A DNA stretch of 64,000 bases from Triticum aestivum (lineage: Eukaryota > Streptophyta > Magnoliopsida > Poales > Poaceae), in assembly GCF_018294505.1 (NCBI RefSeq), contig NC_057807.1, positions 167,131,582 through 167,195,581 of the forward strand, in the 5' to 3' direction. Below are positions 1 through 11,458 of this stretch, in pieces. A model generated the notes under the pieces. That model saw only the letters and a program-made list of their open reading frames with translations. It did not search any database and was not told the DNA's origin. The position numbers were made by a program, and so were the translations under genes. Each line of letters starts with the position of its first letter. The stretch's first letter is position 1.

Positions 1-2490
1 ATTCTTATACAGGAAATTCCAGAAAATAACCAAAACTTCTAAAAATCATAGAAAATCAACCGTAGCTCCAAATCAAATAAATTATATATGAAAAATGATC
101 AGAAAAATCCAATCTATCCATCTGCACTGGTTTCATGCATGTTAGAACACATTAACCTTGCTGTTTAGGTGAAACAAGTTAATGCACTATTATGACCTCT
201 TAAAAGGGGTTTGCATTTCAATCTTTGGTTCAAATAGACTCATCTCAATCTGTTCTAGCTTGCATTAGCCAAAACACATTCTTATTGCCATGTCATAGCA
301 TGCATCATATTGTGCATTGCATTGATCGTGTTTCTTCTCTGTTTGTTGGTGTTGTTCCCCCTCGGTAGACGTTGTACCGACGATGTGATCGATGACACCA
401 ATGAAGAAATATATTATCTTCAGAAGTGCCAGGCAAGCAAAACCCCCTTGTTCATTCCGATACAATCCTACTCTCTCGCTCCTGCCCTCTTTTATTACAT
501 TAGGACAACAACGATTCATCTGTTACTTGCTGCGGTAGCTAAACCCCTTTATCCTCTGCATGACCTGTCATTGCCACAGTAAATAGATGAAACCCACTAG
601 CATGAGTAGGAATTATTTGAGCCCTGTTGTGCCTACTCATCCATGCTTGTTTGTCATGCATGCTACTGCTTAGAGTTGAGTCAGGTCTGATTCATCGGGG
701 ATGAATCAGAGGTGTGTGAACATGTCCTACTGTGTGAGAGCTAAATGTGTGAACACGATTTGGTAAAGGTATCGGTGAGAGGCCATGTAGGAGTACATGG
801 TGGGTTGTCTCATTGAAGCCGTCCTTAGGAACTGAGTTCTATGTTTGTGATCCATGATTCAGCTACTACCATGCATTGGGCCCTGAAATATGACCCCGCC
901 CGACTTCTTAGTCACCCTTGTCCTCTGTCCAGGAGTTGCAACTAGTTTCTGGTGTTTGTAGTAAGCTGGAGACCGTGCGCAGCACTGACCGGAGGGGTGG
1001 GCTGTGATGCGGTAGGCACGTGGCACGGTGTACCGGGCGCCCGTTTGGTGTCTCAGGAACCCTGCACACATCATTCGGGGCCGTATGTAGAAACTTCGGC
1101 CGAACTCCCTGCGGATGGAACCTGAATAGGCGATAAACCTAGACTAGAGACTTGAGTGTTTAGGTAGGTCGTGGTCTACACAAACGTCAGCTTTCGCTTG
1201 AAGTCTGCCGAGCACATGTCGTGTGCAGACGCTAAGTGGTGGAAACATGTATGAAGAAGTACACCCCTGCAGGGTTATAATAACCTATTCAAATAGCCGT
1301 GTCCGAGGTAAAGGACTTCTGGGTTGCCTATAATAGTTCATAGACAAGTGGAAGTGGATATCCTAAAATACGCAAGATAAGCGTGAGTGCTATGGATGGC
1401 GTTCTCGTAGGGAGACAAGAGCGGAGACATAGTGGTGTATTGGTTGGTGAATATGTGGACTCGTGTGCGCCACCTCAAAAGAGTTACTTGCAGTAGTAGT
1501 TCAGTATAGCCACCGAGTCAAAGCTGGCTTGCTGCAGTTAAACTCCACCACCCCCTTTGTTGATACCGATGCATATGTAGTTAGTTCTAATGTAAGTCTT
1601 GCTGGGTACATTTGTACTCATGTTTGCCTATTTTATGTTTTGCAGAGAGACTTCAGTCTCGCTAGTAGTTCCGCGTGGACTTCGACGTTTAGCTTGTAAC
1701 CTCAGCTACGATCTTGTGCCCTCGGCAGGATCTGGTGGATAGTCAGGCTTCTAAGCCTTTTTCATTTGTAGATGTCTGTACTCAGACATGTTAAGCTTCC
1801 GCTTGTGCTTTGATTTGTATGCTCTGAATGTTGGGTCATGAGACCCCTGTTTGTAATATCTCGCTCCTCAGAGCCTAATGAATACATACTTGAGTCGTAG
1901 AGTCATGTTGTGATGCCATGTTGTATTTGCACATATCGAGCATTTTGTGTGTATGTTATTGAAATGCTTGGTATGTGTGGGATCTGACTATCTAGTTGTT
2001 TATCCTTAGTAGCCTCTCTTACCGGGAAATGTCTCCTAGTGTTTCCACCGAGCCATGGTAGCTTGCTACTGCTCCGGAATACTTAGGTTGGCCGGCATGT
2101 GTCCTTCTTCGTTCCCGTGTCTGTCCCCTCGGGGAAATGTCACGCGATGAATACCGGAGTCCTGTTAGCCCGCTACAGCCCGGTTCACCGGAGTCCTGCT
2201 AGCCCAGTGCTACAGCCTGGATTCACTCGTTGATGACCGACACGTTCGATGCTGGGTCATGGATGCCTGTCCCTATAAGTTTGTGCCACTTTGGGTTTAC
2301 GACTAGCCATGTCAGCCCGGGCTCCTTATCATATGGATGCTAGCGACACTATCATATACGTGTGCCAAAAGGCGCAAACGGTCCCGGGCAAAGGTAAGGC
2401 GACACCCGCGGGAATACCGTGCGTGAGGCCGCAAAGTGATATGAGGTGTTACATGCTAGATCGATGTGGCATTGAGTCGGGGTCCTGACA
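1..2490 (+). mobile_element. 3' part of a long (about 4 kb) Gypsy LTR, family A, cut by the window edge
   Basis: This stretch matches the last 2.5 kb of the complete LTR at 56008-60052 from its first base to its last, ending in the same GGGTCCTGACA terminus. It also matches the reverse complement of 49585 to about 52010. No PBS follows; a different LTR starts at 2491, so this is a 3' LTR or a solo LTR whose left part lies outside the window. By eye it differs from the 56 kb copy more than the two right-hand copies differ from each other, so it is probably an older insertion. Small ORFs inside it are chance readings. Confidence 0.85.
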
Positions 2491-2868
2491 CCAGGTTCGG
2501 GCCCTCTCGATGGAGGAAATACCCTACTTCCTGTTTGATTGATCTTAATGATATGAGTATTACAAGAGTTGATCTACCACGAGATCGTAGAGGCTAAACC
2601 CTAGAAGCTAGCCTATGATTATGATTGCTATTGTCCTACGGAATAAACTCTCCGGTTTATATAGACACCGGAGGGGGCTAGGGTTACACAGAGTTGGTTA
2701 CAGAGAAGGAAATCTACATATCCGAATATCCAAGCTTGCCTTCCACGCAAAGGAGAGTCCCATCCGGACACGGGACGAAGTCTTCAATCTTGTATCTTCA
2801 TAGTCCAATAGTCCGGCCAAAGTATATAGTCCGGCTGTCCGAGGACCCCTTAATTCAGGACTCCCTCA
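2491..2868 (-). mobile_element. Truncated LTR of Tat-lineage Gypsy family Y
   Basis: It matches the LTRs at 32956-33425, 35937-36411 and 44033-44549. The outer end (…GGACTCCCTCA on the + strand, TGAGGGAGTCC on the minus strand) is intact at 2868. The inner end is cut at 2490 by the family A LTR. The order implies that family A inserted into this LTR, and that this LTR lies within the Athila-type LTR to its right. The family resembles what I remember as Fatima, but I cannot confirm that. Confidence 0.75.
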
Positions 2869-4097
2869 TTCACCGACCTACTTCTTCCTCCTATATATAC
2901 CCACGTACCGTGAGAACATTAGAGGCGACCACGAAAAACTATTTCCACCACTGTAATCTTCCGTATCCGTGAGATCCCATCTTGGAGCTTTCGTCGGCGC
3001 TCTGCTGGAGGGGGAATCAACCCCAGAGGGCTTCTACATCAATACCATAGCCTCTCTGATGAGTTGTGAGTAGTTTACCATAGACCTTTGGGTCCATAGT
3101 CATTAGCTAGATGGCTTCTTTTCTCTCTTTGAATCTCAATACCATGTTCTCCTTGATCTTCTTGGAGATCTATTCAATGGAACTCTTTTTGCGGTGTGTT
3201 TGTCGAGATCCGATGAATTGTGGGTTTATGATCAAGTTTATCTTTGAGAAATATTTGAAACTCCTCTGAATTATTTTATGTGTGATTAAGTTATCTTTGC
3301 AAGTCTCTTCGAATTATCAGTTTGGTTTGGCCTACTAGATTGATCTTTCTTGCAATGGGAGAAGTGCTTAGCTTTGGGTTCAATCTTGCGGTGTCCTTTC
3401 CCAGTGATAGAAGGGGCAGCAAGGCACATATTGTATTGTTGCCATCGAGGATAAAAAGATGGGGTTTAAATCATATTGCATGAGTTTATCCCTCTACATC
3501 ATGTCATCTTTCTTAATGTGTTACTCTGTTCTTTATGAACTTAATACTCTAGATGCATGATGGATAGCGGTCGATGTGTGGAGTAATAGTAGTAGATGCA
3601 GGCAGGAGTCGGTCTACTTGTCACGGACGTGATGCCTATATACATGATCATGCCTAGATAATCTCATAATTATTCGCTTTTCTATTAGTTGCTCGACAGT
3701 AATTTGTTCACCCACCGTAATACTTATGCTATCTTGAGAGAAGCCACTAGTGAAACCTATGGCCCCCGGGTCTATCTTTTATCATATAAGTTTTCAATCT
3801 ACTTTTATTTGCATCTTTACTTTTCCAACCTATATTATAAAATACCAAAAATATATTTATCTTATCATACTATCTCTATCAGATCTCACTTTCGCAAGTG
3901 GCCGTGAAGGGATTGACAACCCCTTTATTGCGTTGGTTGCGAGTTCTTGTTTGTTTGTGTACGTGCATGGGACATTTGAGGAGCTTCCTACTGGATTGAT
4001 ACCTTGGTTCTCAAAAACTGAGCGAAATACTTATGCTACTATTGCTGCATCACCCTTTCCTCTTCAAGGAAAACCAATGCAAGCTCAAGACGTAGCA
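2869..4097 (+). mobile_element. 3' part of an Athila-type Gypsy LTR (family Z, Sabrina-like)
   Basis: The sequence matches the reverse complement of the solo LTR at 8731-10291 and of the LTR at 39232-40757. It contains the same leader region (CTATATATACCC near 2895) and the same last 200 bp. The 5' part of the LTR is missing because the family Y LTR abuts it at 2868. The 3' end is placed after GTAGCA at 4097 because homology to the solo LTR stops there. A PBS follows, so this is a 5' LTR. Confidence 0.75.
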
Positions 4098-4108
4098 AGA
4101 AGGATTTC

Positions 4109-4126
4109 TGGCGCCATTGCCAGGGA
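4109..4126 (+). promoter_or_regulatory. Primer binding site (tRNA-Asp type) of the Athila-type element
   Basis: TGGCGCCATTGCCAGGGA differs by two bases from the plant Athila-type PBS, TGGCGCCGTTGCCGGGGA, seen here at 39201-39220. That sequence is complementary to the 3' end of tRNA-Asp. It lies 11 nt after the LTR end. Confidence 0.7.
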
Positions 4127-4357
4127 GTTCTTCGCTCAAGTCAAGACATACCAAGTACCCATCACAAACTCATCTCCCTCGCATTTACATTATTTGCTAT
4201 TTGCCTCTCGTTTTCCTCTCCCCACATCACCCTTGCCGTTTTATTCGCCCTCTTTTTCCCATGTGCCTTCTTTTTGCTTGCATCTTTGCTTGCTAAGAGT
4301 TTATGGATCCCCATCCACTTGCTAATCTTTTTAAGAGATCCAATTATGATGAACCCA
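4127..4357 (+). pseudogene. Leader and first codons of the Athila-type gag, cut off
   Basis: A pyrimidine-rich leader is followed by an ATG at 4303 and about 18 codons beginning MDPHPLANLF. The frame then meets a stop just after the sequence changes to an unrelated element near 4358. Only the very start of a gag gene remains, so nothing can be made from it. The join looks like a recombination breakpoint or an insertion edge, because no LTR terminus is visible on the right side. Confidence 0.5.
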
Positions 4358-5470
4358 TTTGATGCGGAGCATCCTTTGGTCATCCCCATGGACCTTCCAT
4401 CGCCACACCAAGCACCAAGAGGACCCATGACTAGAGCACGAGCTAGAGCTCTCGAGACCGAGGTGACTTCTCTCCTTAGTGATATATCACATGATCCTCT
4501 CGAGACATGGCTACTACCTCAATCCGGAATGTTGTGCATGATTAGGTACCAAGAGGACCCTGCCAAGGATGCACATGAAGATGGTCAAGACCCCAAGTCC
4601 ACGGAAGAAGAGAACCAATGGAAGAAGCCAAGAACAGCCTCCAGGCACCAGACATCCGGCCAGGACCCCGGACATCGGGCCCCTGGAGATCTACACAGCC
4701 AGACCTCTGCAGAAGAAGCTACAGGGACCGTACATCCGGCGTCCAGCCCGGACATCCACCCCCCACCAGAAATCCGGCCAAAATCCCGGATATCCGGCAC
4801 CGGCGTCCAAGGAGCATAGAAGCTTGCCCCGTCAGCCCAGACATCCGGCGACCGCCCCGGACATCCGGTGCCTCCCGAAGCAGCGGACATCTGGCCCCTC
4901 CGAGCAGACATCCGGCGTCTCTCATCCAGAGAACAGAACAGCCAGCTGCATCAGCCCAGACATCCGGCCCCTCGCGAGCCACTAGACATCCGGCACGACG
5001 ACCGGACGTCCGGCCCTCCCTGTCTGCGAACAGTGTAAGGGTCGAGGCCCATGTACCCCTCTTCACCCCTAGACTATATATACTCCATCCCCACCTACGT
5101 TTTAGGGTTAGCATTGGGATAGCTCATTTAGAGATAGAGTTCTGCTCGTCCGTACCAGATCTACTCCACGTGAGGGACCGTGCCTCTTCGGAGAAGATCC
5201 ATTCGGATTCAAGGCCTCCATCCGGAGAAGACAATCAAGACCTCCTCATGGACAAGAACTGTTACTCTTGTATCTTCCTTTGTTAATTTTGGATCTCGTA
5301 GCACTTTGTGCTTTCGGTGATCTAGCCCTTGTGTGATCGATTCCTTGTCGGTTGAGTGTTTCTCTCGTTTCCCCCCGTGATTTCCCTTGTGTTCTTTCGC
5401 GCCTTCTTCGTGTTTCCCTGTAGGATCCACTCCAAACATGAAAGATCGGCCCCTAGGGTTCCGCCCTACA
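4358..5470 (+). mobile_element. Gypsy LTR (family W) that also carries a polyprotein C-terminus and a degenerate repeat
   Basis: A PBS follows directly, so this stretch ends as a 5' LTR; its start is not certain. The reading frame open to 4819 (from about 4358) contains RGPMTRARARALE and WLLPQSGMLCMIRYQ, which I associate with the C-terminus of Gypsy polyproteins in grasses. Finding it before the PBS suggests that pol overlaps the LTR in this family. From 4645 to 5015 there are about 13 spaced copies of a GACATCCGGC-like motif. A TATA-like CTATATATACTCC lies near 5072-5086, followed by the transcribed part of the LTR ending CCGCCCTACA. Confidence 0.55.
4645..5015 (+). repeat. Degenerate GACATCCGG minisatellite inside the family W LTR
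   Basis: About 13 copies of a roughly 10-base core (GACATCCGGC with changes) occur at uneven 20-50 base spacing, read as PDIR/TSG-rich peptide in the open frames. The irregular spacing points to an old, decayed tandem array. Long ORFs on both strands here follow from the lack of stop codons in the repeat. Confidence 0.6.
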
Positions 5471-5475
5471 TCATC

Positions 5476-5490
5476 TTGGTATCATGAGCC
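5476..5490 (+). promoter_or_regulatory. Primer binding site (initiator tRNA-Met type) of family W
   Basis: TTGGTATCATGAGCC is one small insertion away from the usual plant Met-tRNA PBS TTGGTATCAGAGCC, which is present intact at 60056-60069. It starts six bases after the LTR end. Confidence 0.65.
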
Positions 5491-7026
5491 ACGTTGATCA
5501 TGTTTTTGGAGCCCCTACCCCGTGTTTTCTAGCTTGATTTTGTTGTTTTTGTCCTAAATCCGAAAATTCCCCACCAAAAAGAGCCCCCAATTTTTTTTTG
5601 TGATTTGTTGGTGTGATGAAGTTTTGTTGGATTTGATCGTGCACTGGCCCCAACTGCTGGTAGAGCGGGCACAAAGGGACGCAAGGAGAGCACACGAAGG
5701 GACGCGAGCAGAGCGAACCGCGACGGCCTCAATGGTGAGCAGAGCGCGCAGAGGGACGTGAGAGCAAAGCACATGGAGGGATGCCAGCAGAGTGCGCCGC
5801 GGCCGCATAAATAACTAGAAACCGCATGCATATAGCAGTTGAACACGCAGGAATAACTGTCCACAAGCCGACGGATGTGAGCCGGCGGTGGCCTGGGGAA
5901 TGACGATGTTGCAGTTCAAAACCATTCGAATCTAAATCTGTCACTACCATGCAACCTTTTTTTGTTAAGAATTACAACCCATTTGGTGTGCTAGCTCAAA
6001 ATAAGTTTGTGCGTGCTGGCAGGCGCTAAGTACTTGGGTTCTGTAATGCCCACTGAGCTCAAGGAGCCCGCAAGAGTGATGTTCTTTCCCTTTGTTGTTA
6101 TTGGTTATAATATTTCTTCTTAATTAAGGAAATGGCCAGCCATTGGCCTTGTTTCAAAGAAAATATGAGTCACAGCCGAGTTGAAAAGGGCAACAACATC
6201 TAACTCCTTCTTATAAAAGGTATAAAAGCACGAGGATTAATTGTTCATCAGGTTTAGACAAAACCCAGCTTGAAAAGGGCAATAACATCTAACTCCAGCA
6301 CTATATTTGGCAATCACAATCAAATGGATCGGCCAAATCCATAAAATCAACATCCTAGGCTATAAAATTTAATGGAATATGATGACAAGTTTTTGTAAAT
6401 AGAAGTTGAGCACATTTAGAAGCCTTTTGTCTACCCGGAACTTCTTTTTGTTGTTCAACATATCCATCCGTGAGAACTTTGTGGCTAAAAGGCTTATGGA
6501 CAATAGAACCTCACATTCAACAGGAAGAATGTGACAAAGCTAGTGTTTGCATGGTTGGCTACATATCCTTCCATCATTATTGTCCTCAAACGAATGCCAT
6601 GAGAACTTATAAAATCCCGGTGCTTATTACGCCACTGATTGGTTATACCTTTTTTCCCGGTGCCATTGCCTAAATAGACATGAAGATTGGAAAGAGTTAA
6701 GGTCTAAAAAAGAGTATGTTGAAGGAGCGAAAGCTGAAAGGTTAATTCTAGTACATTATATATGGGCTTTAAATGTGCGTAAAATCATCACCTTTGTATA
6801 CAAACTCTCCAGACATGAGAAGCATCGCAGCAAGCCAATAATCATGTTCAGATCAAAACTAAACATACTGATATATAAGATCTTGACAGAATCTAGACAA
6901 ACTCTTCATTAAGCATAGAACATGATATTAATACCAAAAGTGTACTCCAAGATGATAGAAAACTTATGCGCACAAATGAAAAATGCAGCTTATGATTAAA
7001 AAAGTGTAGATGATAATATATAGTAC
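5491..7026. other. End of family W leader, then low-copy sequence with no gene seen
   Basis: The first 155 bases or so look like the 5' leader of family W (a T-rich stretch around 5590). From about 5650 I recognise no transposon. A direct repeat of about 30 bases (TTGAAAAGGGCAAYAACATC plus flank) occurs near 6182 and again near 6270. ORFs here are short and show no known domain. Any 3' exon of the F-box gene to the right would be expected here, but I could not identify one. Confidence 0.4.
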
Positions 7027-7957
7027 CTGAATAGGTGTGGGGCCAAACACCATCTTGAAATCATCAAATTGATCATAAATTACACCCAGGGTCTCCAGCT
7101 TAGGCGCAGAGATGACAATTATTCGTGAAGGTACATAACAAGAATCAAGGAGAAACCTTTTGAAGTGAAGGGGCATCTTTGATGATGAGCTCCCGTCCTT
7201 CAAAACAAATTCCAATGCTTATAAGGTGAGGCGACATTATTTGGAGAAAACGGATGCAGATTTCTACTCCAAAAAGATGTAACAAGCACTCCAAGGCAGG
7301 GCAACTGGAGTGGATGATGTTGTGTAGTGAGGCCTCCGATAGATCAACCTCCACAAGTGATTTTTTAGCAGTGGGAGTTGAAGCATTTGTACCAGATTGT
7401 CTGCTAGATGGCACCAGGTGAAGGTGGCGGTGTGGAGAGAGGAGGAAAACCACGATATGGACATCAATGGTGAGGGCACAGATACATGGTGTTTAGCTCG
7501 TGGTATGTTATTTTTGTAGTAATGGTAGAACTCAAATTGCTTGAGTTTCTCGAATTCACAGGATGTCAGCCATTCTTCCACCTTGCAGGTTATGTATGGC
7601 AGGTAGCATGCCGGGATGCAGAGTCGTTGAACTAAGCCCTGGTGGGAGGAGGTCATGGCTCCGGGGAGTTCGAAATCAAGAATGATAGATAGCTGACGAC
7701 AATCAAGATTAAGAGGCGCGATGCAGCATAGAGGGTGCTACCGAGATGCGAGGACTTGGGTGTGGCAGCCATTCTTGGTGGGGAGAAGGGAGATGATCTC
7801 CTCATGGATGGCGTCCAGGAGATCGCTGATGCTGTCCGCCTGAGATTCTATGGGTTCCTCAGATCCAGGGGGACCATGGCTGTTTCTGCCCACGCTGCCG
7901 GGTGTAGGATCTAAGCCGGTGGCACCGCTGGCCGGAGCCTCATCTGTGTTCAGACTA
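7027..7957 (-). pseudogene. F-box / leucine-rich-repeat protein gene, decayed exon 1
   Basis: The minus strand encodes an F-box motif (ISDLLDAIHEEIISLLPTK, about 7768-7824) followed by an APLNLDCR segment and a leucine-rich region (PALECLLHLF near 7280). This is the plan of plant F-box/FBD/LRR proteins, which act as substrate receptors in SCF ubiquitin ligases. The gene is broken: a TAG at 7738-7740 sits at the conserved tryptophan position just after the F-box, one indel near 7360 shifts the frame, and a second near 7170 restores it. The likely start is near 7946, also out of frame by one base. A clean donor CAG|GTACTA closes the exon at 7027/7026, as is common in this family. No second exon was found. 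It is the only host-type gene seen in the window. Confidence 0.65.
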
Positions 7958-8730
7958 ATCTAGATTATTTTTGGCACAAACATATATGTAGTACATTCAA
8001 AATCAATTCTCAAGATCTAGCTACGAATTCTTAGCACGAACACTAACCCTAGCCGGATTATTAGGAAAAATCATTTGTACTGAATAAACAATCAATCACT
8101 AACCCTATGTGAATACCATTCAAACAATCAATACACTACACAAATCTAACAAATCTTACTCTGATTACATGGATTGAGAGACCATAACCGTAGGATTTCT
8201 ATTGCAAAAAAGGGAGGGGCGGGAGTAACCTGAGAAAACCTAGGATATATTTGCCACAAAAATTGGTATAGATGACTAACCGGTTCTCTGTCGTGGCTGG
8301 AGTCGCTGTGGACCTCCGGCTCCGGCCGGGGAAGCACAAAGGTGGCGACTACGTCAGGCCGCGTTGCTGCCCGCGAGACCTCGTCTGGGCGGCAACAACC
8401 TCTATGCCCAACTTCACGTGTTGCTCAGGTGCTTCACCAGCCCCGAAATCGCCACTCCCACCAATGGTGTGCTTCAGTGGTATCCTCATACACTCCAGAA
8501 GGGGGTGACCACTGAGGACGGCGTCGAGGATGCAGGCGGAGAGAGAGGATTGTGTGTGTTGCGAGAATGGGGGGTGCGGCCGCCTATTATAACTAGTGAC
8601 TAGGGCACCATTAATATGGAGAAGTGGGAGTGAGGCGGGCAGCGGTCAAATGGCTGGCTCGCCTCCTAGTGAGCCTGCGCAGCAAACTGCTCGCATGCCT
8701 ACCGTCATTTCACACAGCTGATCGCACGAG
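7958..8730 (-). other. Probable upstream region of the F-box gene
   Basis: This is low-copy sequence without a recognised transposon. On the minus strand a TATA-like TATAATAGG lies at 8583-8591, followed by a GC-rich stretch down to about 8280 that could be a transcribed leader. The distance to the first codon (about 640 bases) would need a leader intron, so the promoter reading is weak. The + strand ORFs at 8272-8603 are probably chance ORFs in this GC-rich stretch. Confidence 0.3.
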
Positions 8731-10291
8731 TGCTACTTCTTGAGCTTGCATTGATTTTTCCCTTGAAGAGGATAGGGTGATGCAGCAAAGTAGAGCTAAG
8801 TATTTCCCTCAGTTAAGAACCAAGGTATCAATCCAGTAGGTGGCACAAGCAAGTCCCCAATATGCGCACCTGCACAAACTAACAAACACTTGCACTCAAC
8901 GCAAAAGGGGTTGTCAATCCCTTCATGATCACTTGCAAGAGTGAGATCTAATAGAGATAAATATAAAAGATAACTAAATATAAATAAATTGCAGCAAGGT
9001 ATTTTTGGGTTTTTGGTTTTATAGATCTAAAAATATATGATGGAAAATAGACCGGGGGCCATAGGTTTCACTAGAGGCTTCTCTCTTGAAGAAGACATAC
9101 AGTGGGTAAACAAATTACAGTTGAGCAATTGATATAAAAGCACAAAGTTATGACGATAAGGCAATGATCTTGAATATCTGCATCATGTCCGTGACAAGTA
9201 GACCGACTCCTGCCTCCATCTACTACTTATTACTCCACACATCAACCACTATCCAGCATGTATCTAGAGTATTAAGTTCATAAGAACGGAGCAACGCCTT
9301 AAGGAAGATGACATGATGTAGAAGGATAAATTCAAGCCATATGATATAAACCCCATCTGTTTATCGATAATGGCAACAATACAATATGTGGCTTGCTACC
9401 CCTACTGTCACTGGGTGAGGACACCGCAAGAATGAACCCATCACAAAGCACCTCTCCCGTTACAAGAAAAACCAATCTAGTAGGCCAAACCAAATCGATA
9501 GATCGGAGAGTTGCACCTCTCCCTTTGCAAGAAAATACAAAACTATCTTAATCATGCATAAAAGAGTTCAGAAGAGACTCAAATAATATTCATAGATAAT
9601 CAAATCATAAATCCACAATTCATGGATCTCAACAAACGCACCATAAAAGAAGATTACATCGAATATATCTCCAAGAACATCGAGGAGAACATTGTATTGA
9701 AGATCAAAGAGAGAGAATAAGCCATCTAGCTACTAGCTATGGACCCTTAGGTCCATGGTAAACTACTCACGCTTCATCGGAAGGGCAGCAAGGTTGGTGT
9801 AGAGGCCCTCCGTGATCTAGTACCCCTCCGACAGAGTGCTGGAAAAGGCCCCAAGATTGGATCTCACACGAACAAAAGCTTGCGGTGGAAGAAAAGTATT
9901 TTTGGTGTGCCCTCTAACGTAAGGGGAATATTCGGGAAATTATAGTGCTGGAGTTAGGGTTAGGAGAGCCACGAGGGGCCGACAAGCCTAGGGGGCACGC
10001 CCCTAGGGCTTGTGGACTGCTCGTGGGTCTTCTGGCCTCCTCCCAAAGCTTCCTAGCTGTCTTTTGGTCCAAGAAAAATCATTGTAAAGTTTTATTATGT
10101 TTGGACTAAATTTGGTATTGATTTTCTGTAAAATACAAAAACAAGGAAAAACAACAACTGGCACTGGGCAGGTTAATAGGTTAGTCCCGAAAATAATATA
10201 AAATAGCATATTAATGCATATAAAACATCGAAAACAGATAATATAATAGCATGGAGCAATAAAAAATTATAGATACGTTGGAGACGTATCA
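8731..10291 (-). mobile_element. Solo LTR of Athila-type Gypsy family Z (Sabrina-like)
   Basis: On the minus strand it runs from TGATACGTCTCC (10291) to AAGTAGCA (8731), 1561 bp, with no internal retrotransposon sequence on either side. Both ends are defined by comparison with the copies at 2869-4097 and 39232-40757. The flanking five-base words (ACGAG left, ATGCG right) are not identical, so no target-site duplication is visible. Solo LTRs form by recombination between the two LTRs of one element. Confidence 0.75.
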
Positions 10292-11458
10292 ATGCGCTCC
10301 CGGTGACACTGTGCAGCGAACACGCCTCCTGTCAATTCACACACCTGCTTGCACAACTCTCGGTCTACCTCCGCAACGGACTGCTCAAATGCGTCTCTTC
10401 AACTCACGGCTGCTCGCACGACACGCGGGACGCGTGGCGGCGCGTATACTTTTTTCTTTTTTGTCGATTAATTCTGCCACTTTATTACTTAACCGAAGCT
10501 TGGCGCGTACATTGTTGGTCCAACGCACACGGTTTGAATAAATAAATCATCTGCGACATTGTGTTCCAACTATTAATAATCTCCCATTTGTAAGAAGCTT
10601 ATATCAAAACTTGTCTCGAATCTGACAATAATTATAATATCACAGTCTATTGGTGTCATATCATGACACTACAACAAGTTACATGAATTTCGAACTTAGT
10701 TTTGGATTTACTAGAATTTCAAAATCAAGATTCTCAATGTTTGAAATTTCTTGGCATTTCTTGCATGGGAACTAAACATGCACCCAAGTGCACACACATG
10801 ATTTTCCAATCCATTTTGGTGCACTATCGTGTGTGCATGTAGTGCAAATTTGATTTTTACGCTTTAAATCCCTAGGAAATCAATCAATGTATGAAAACGT
10901 CTGATTGATCTCTGATTTTTTTGTCAAATTTTAACATGGCACTCCTTTGGTCACATGTTCACTAAAGAAAAAGTTTGACATGCCTCGAAGTGGCGGTGGT
11001 GGTGCGGTGGGTGGGTGGGTGGGGGGGGGTACGCAATACGTGCTCGTGAGCCCATGTGGAATTGATTGGTGTCGGTGCAAAAAATGTGGGTGTTTGCTAT
11101 CCTGACTTATGCACAGACATATTGCTGTTCCCCCAGCGAGCATAAAGTCCCATACAACAAACAAACTAGAGAAACCACTCTTCGTGAGATCAAGGAGCGC
11201 ATTAAAAAGACCAAGGCTTGAAGCAAGCCACGGAATTTACAACAGAAGCAACCATCCCAGAAAGAACGGGCCGGCAAGACAAGACCCGGCAGGCTCACCA
11301 AGCTCAGACTTGCCGCAATCGCCAGCGCTCCACCTCCCTAGCCAGCTATTCACTAATCAAGGAGGTGTCGAGCCCGCAGGTGATTAGGTGGAGGCAGCCC
11401 ATGCATGTCAGCTTGTTGGGGAGGAGGATTACATTTATTAACACCCGTCCTAATGGTG
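10292..11458. other. Low-copy sequence, no gene seen
   Basis: This continues the island interrupted by the solo LTR. It is AT-rich from about 10530 to 10950. A G-rich run at 11007-11029 (repeated GGGT, then nine G) could form a G-quadruplex. From 11100 the sequence becomes GC-richer. ORFs are all short and carry no recognisable domain. Confidence 0.4.

Noticed and set aside
3750..4325. 191-codon + strand ORF
   Set aside because: It runs across an LTR end and PBS and has no domain, so it is a chance frame.
4585..5114. Overlapping ORFs of 108-222 codons on both strands
   Set aside because: They arise from the stop-poor GACATCCGG repeat; only the frame holding the Gypsy C-terminal motifs was kept.
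5498..5950. Overlapping minus-strand ORFs near 5.5-5.9 kb
   Set aside because: They cross the edge of the family W leader and have no recognisable domain.
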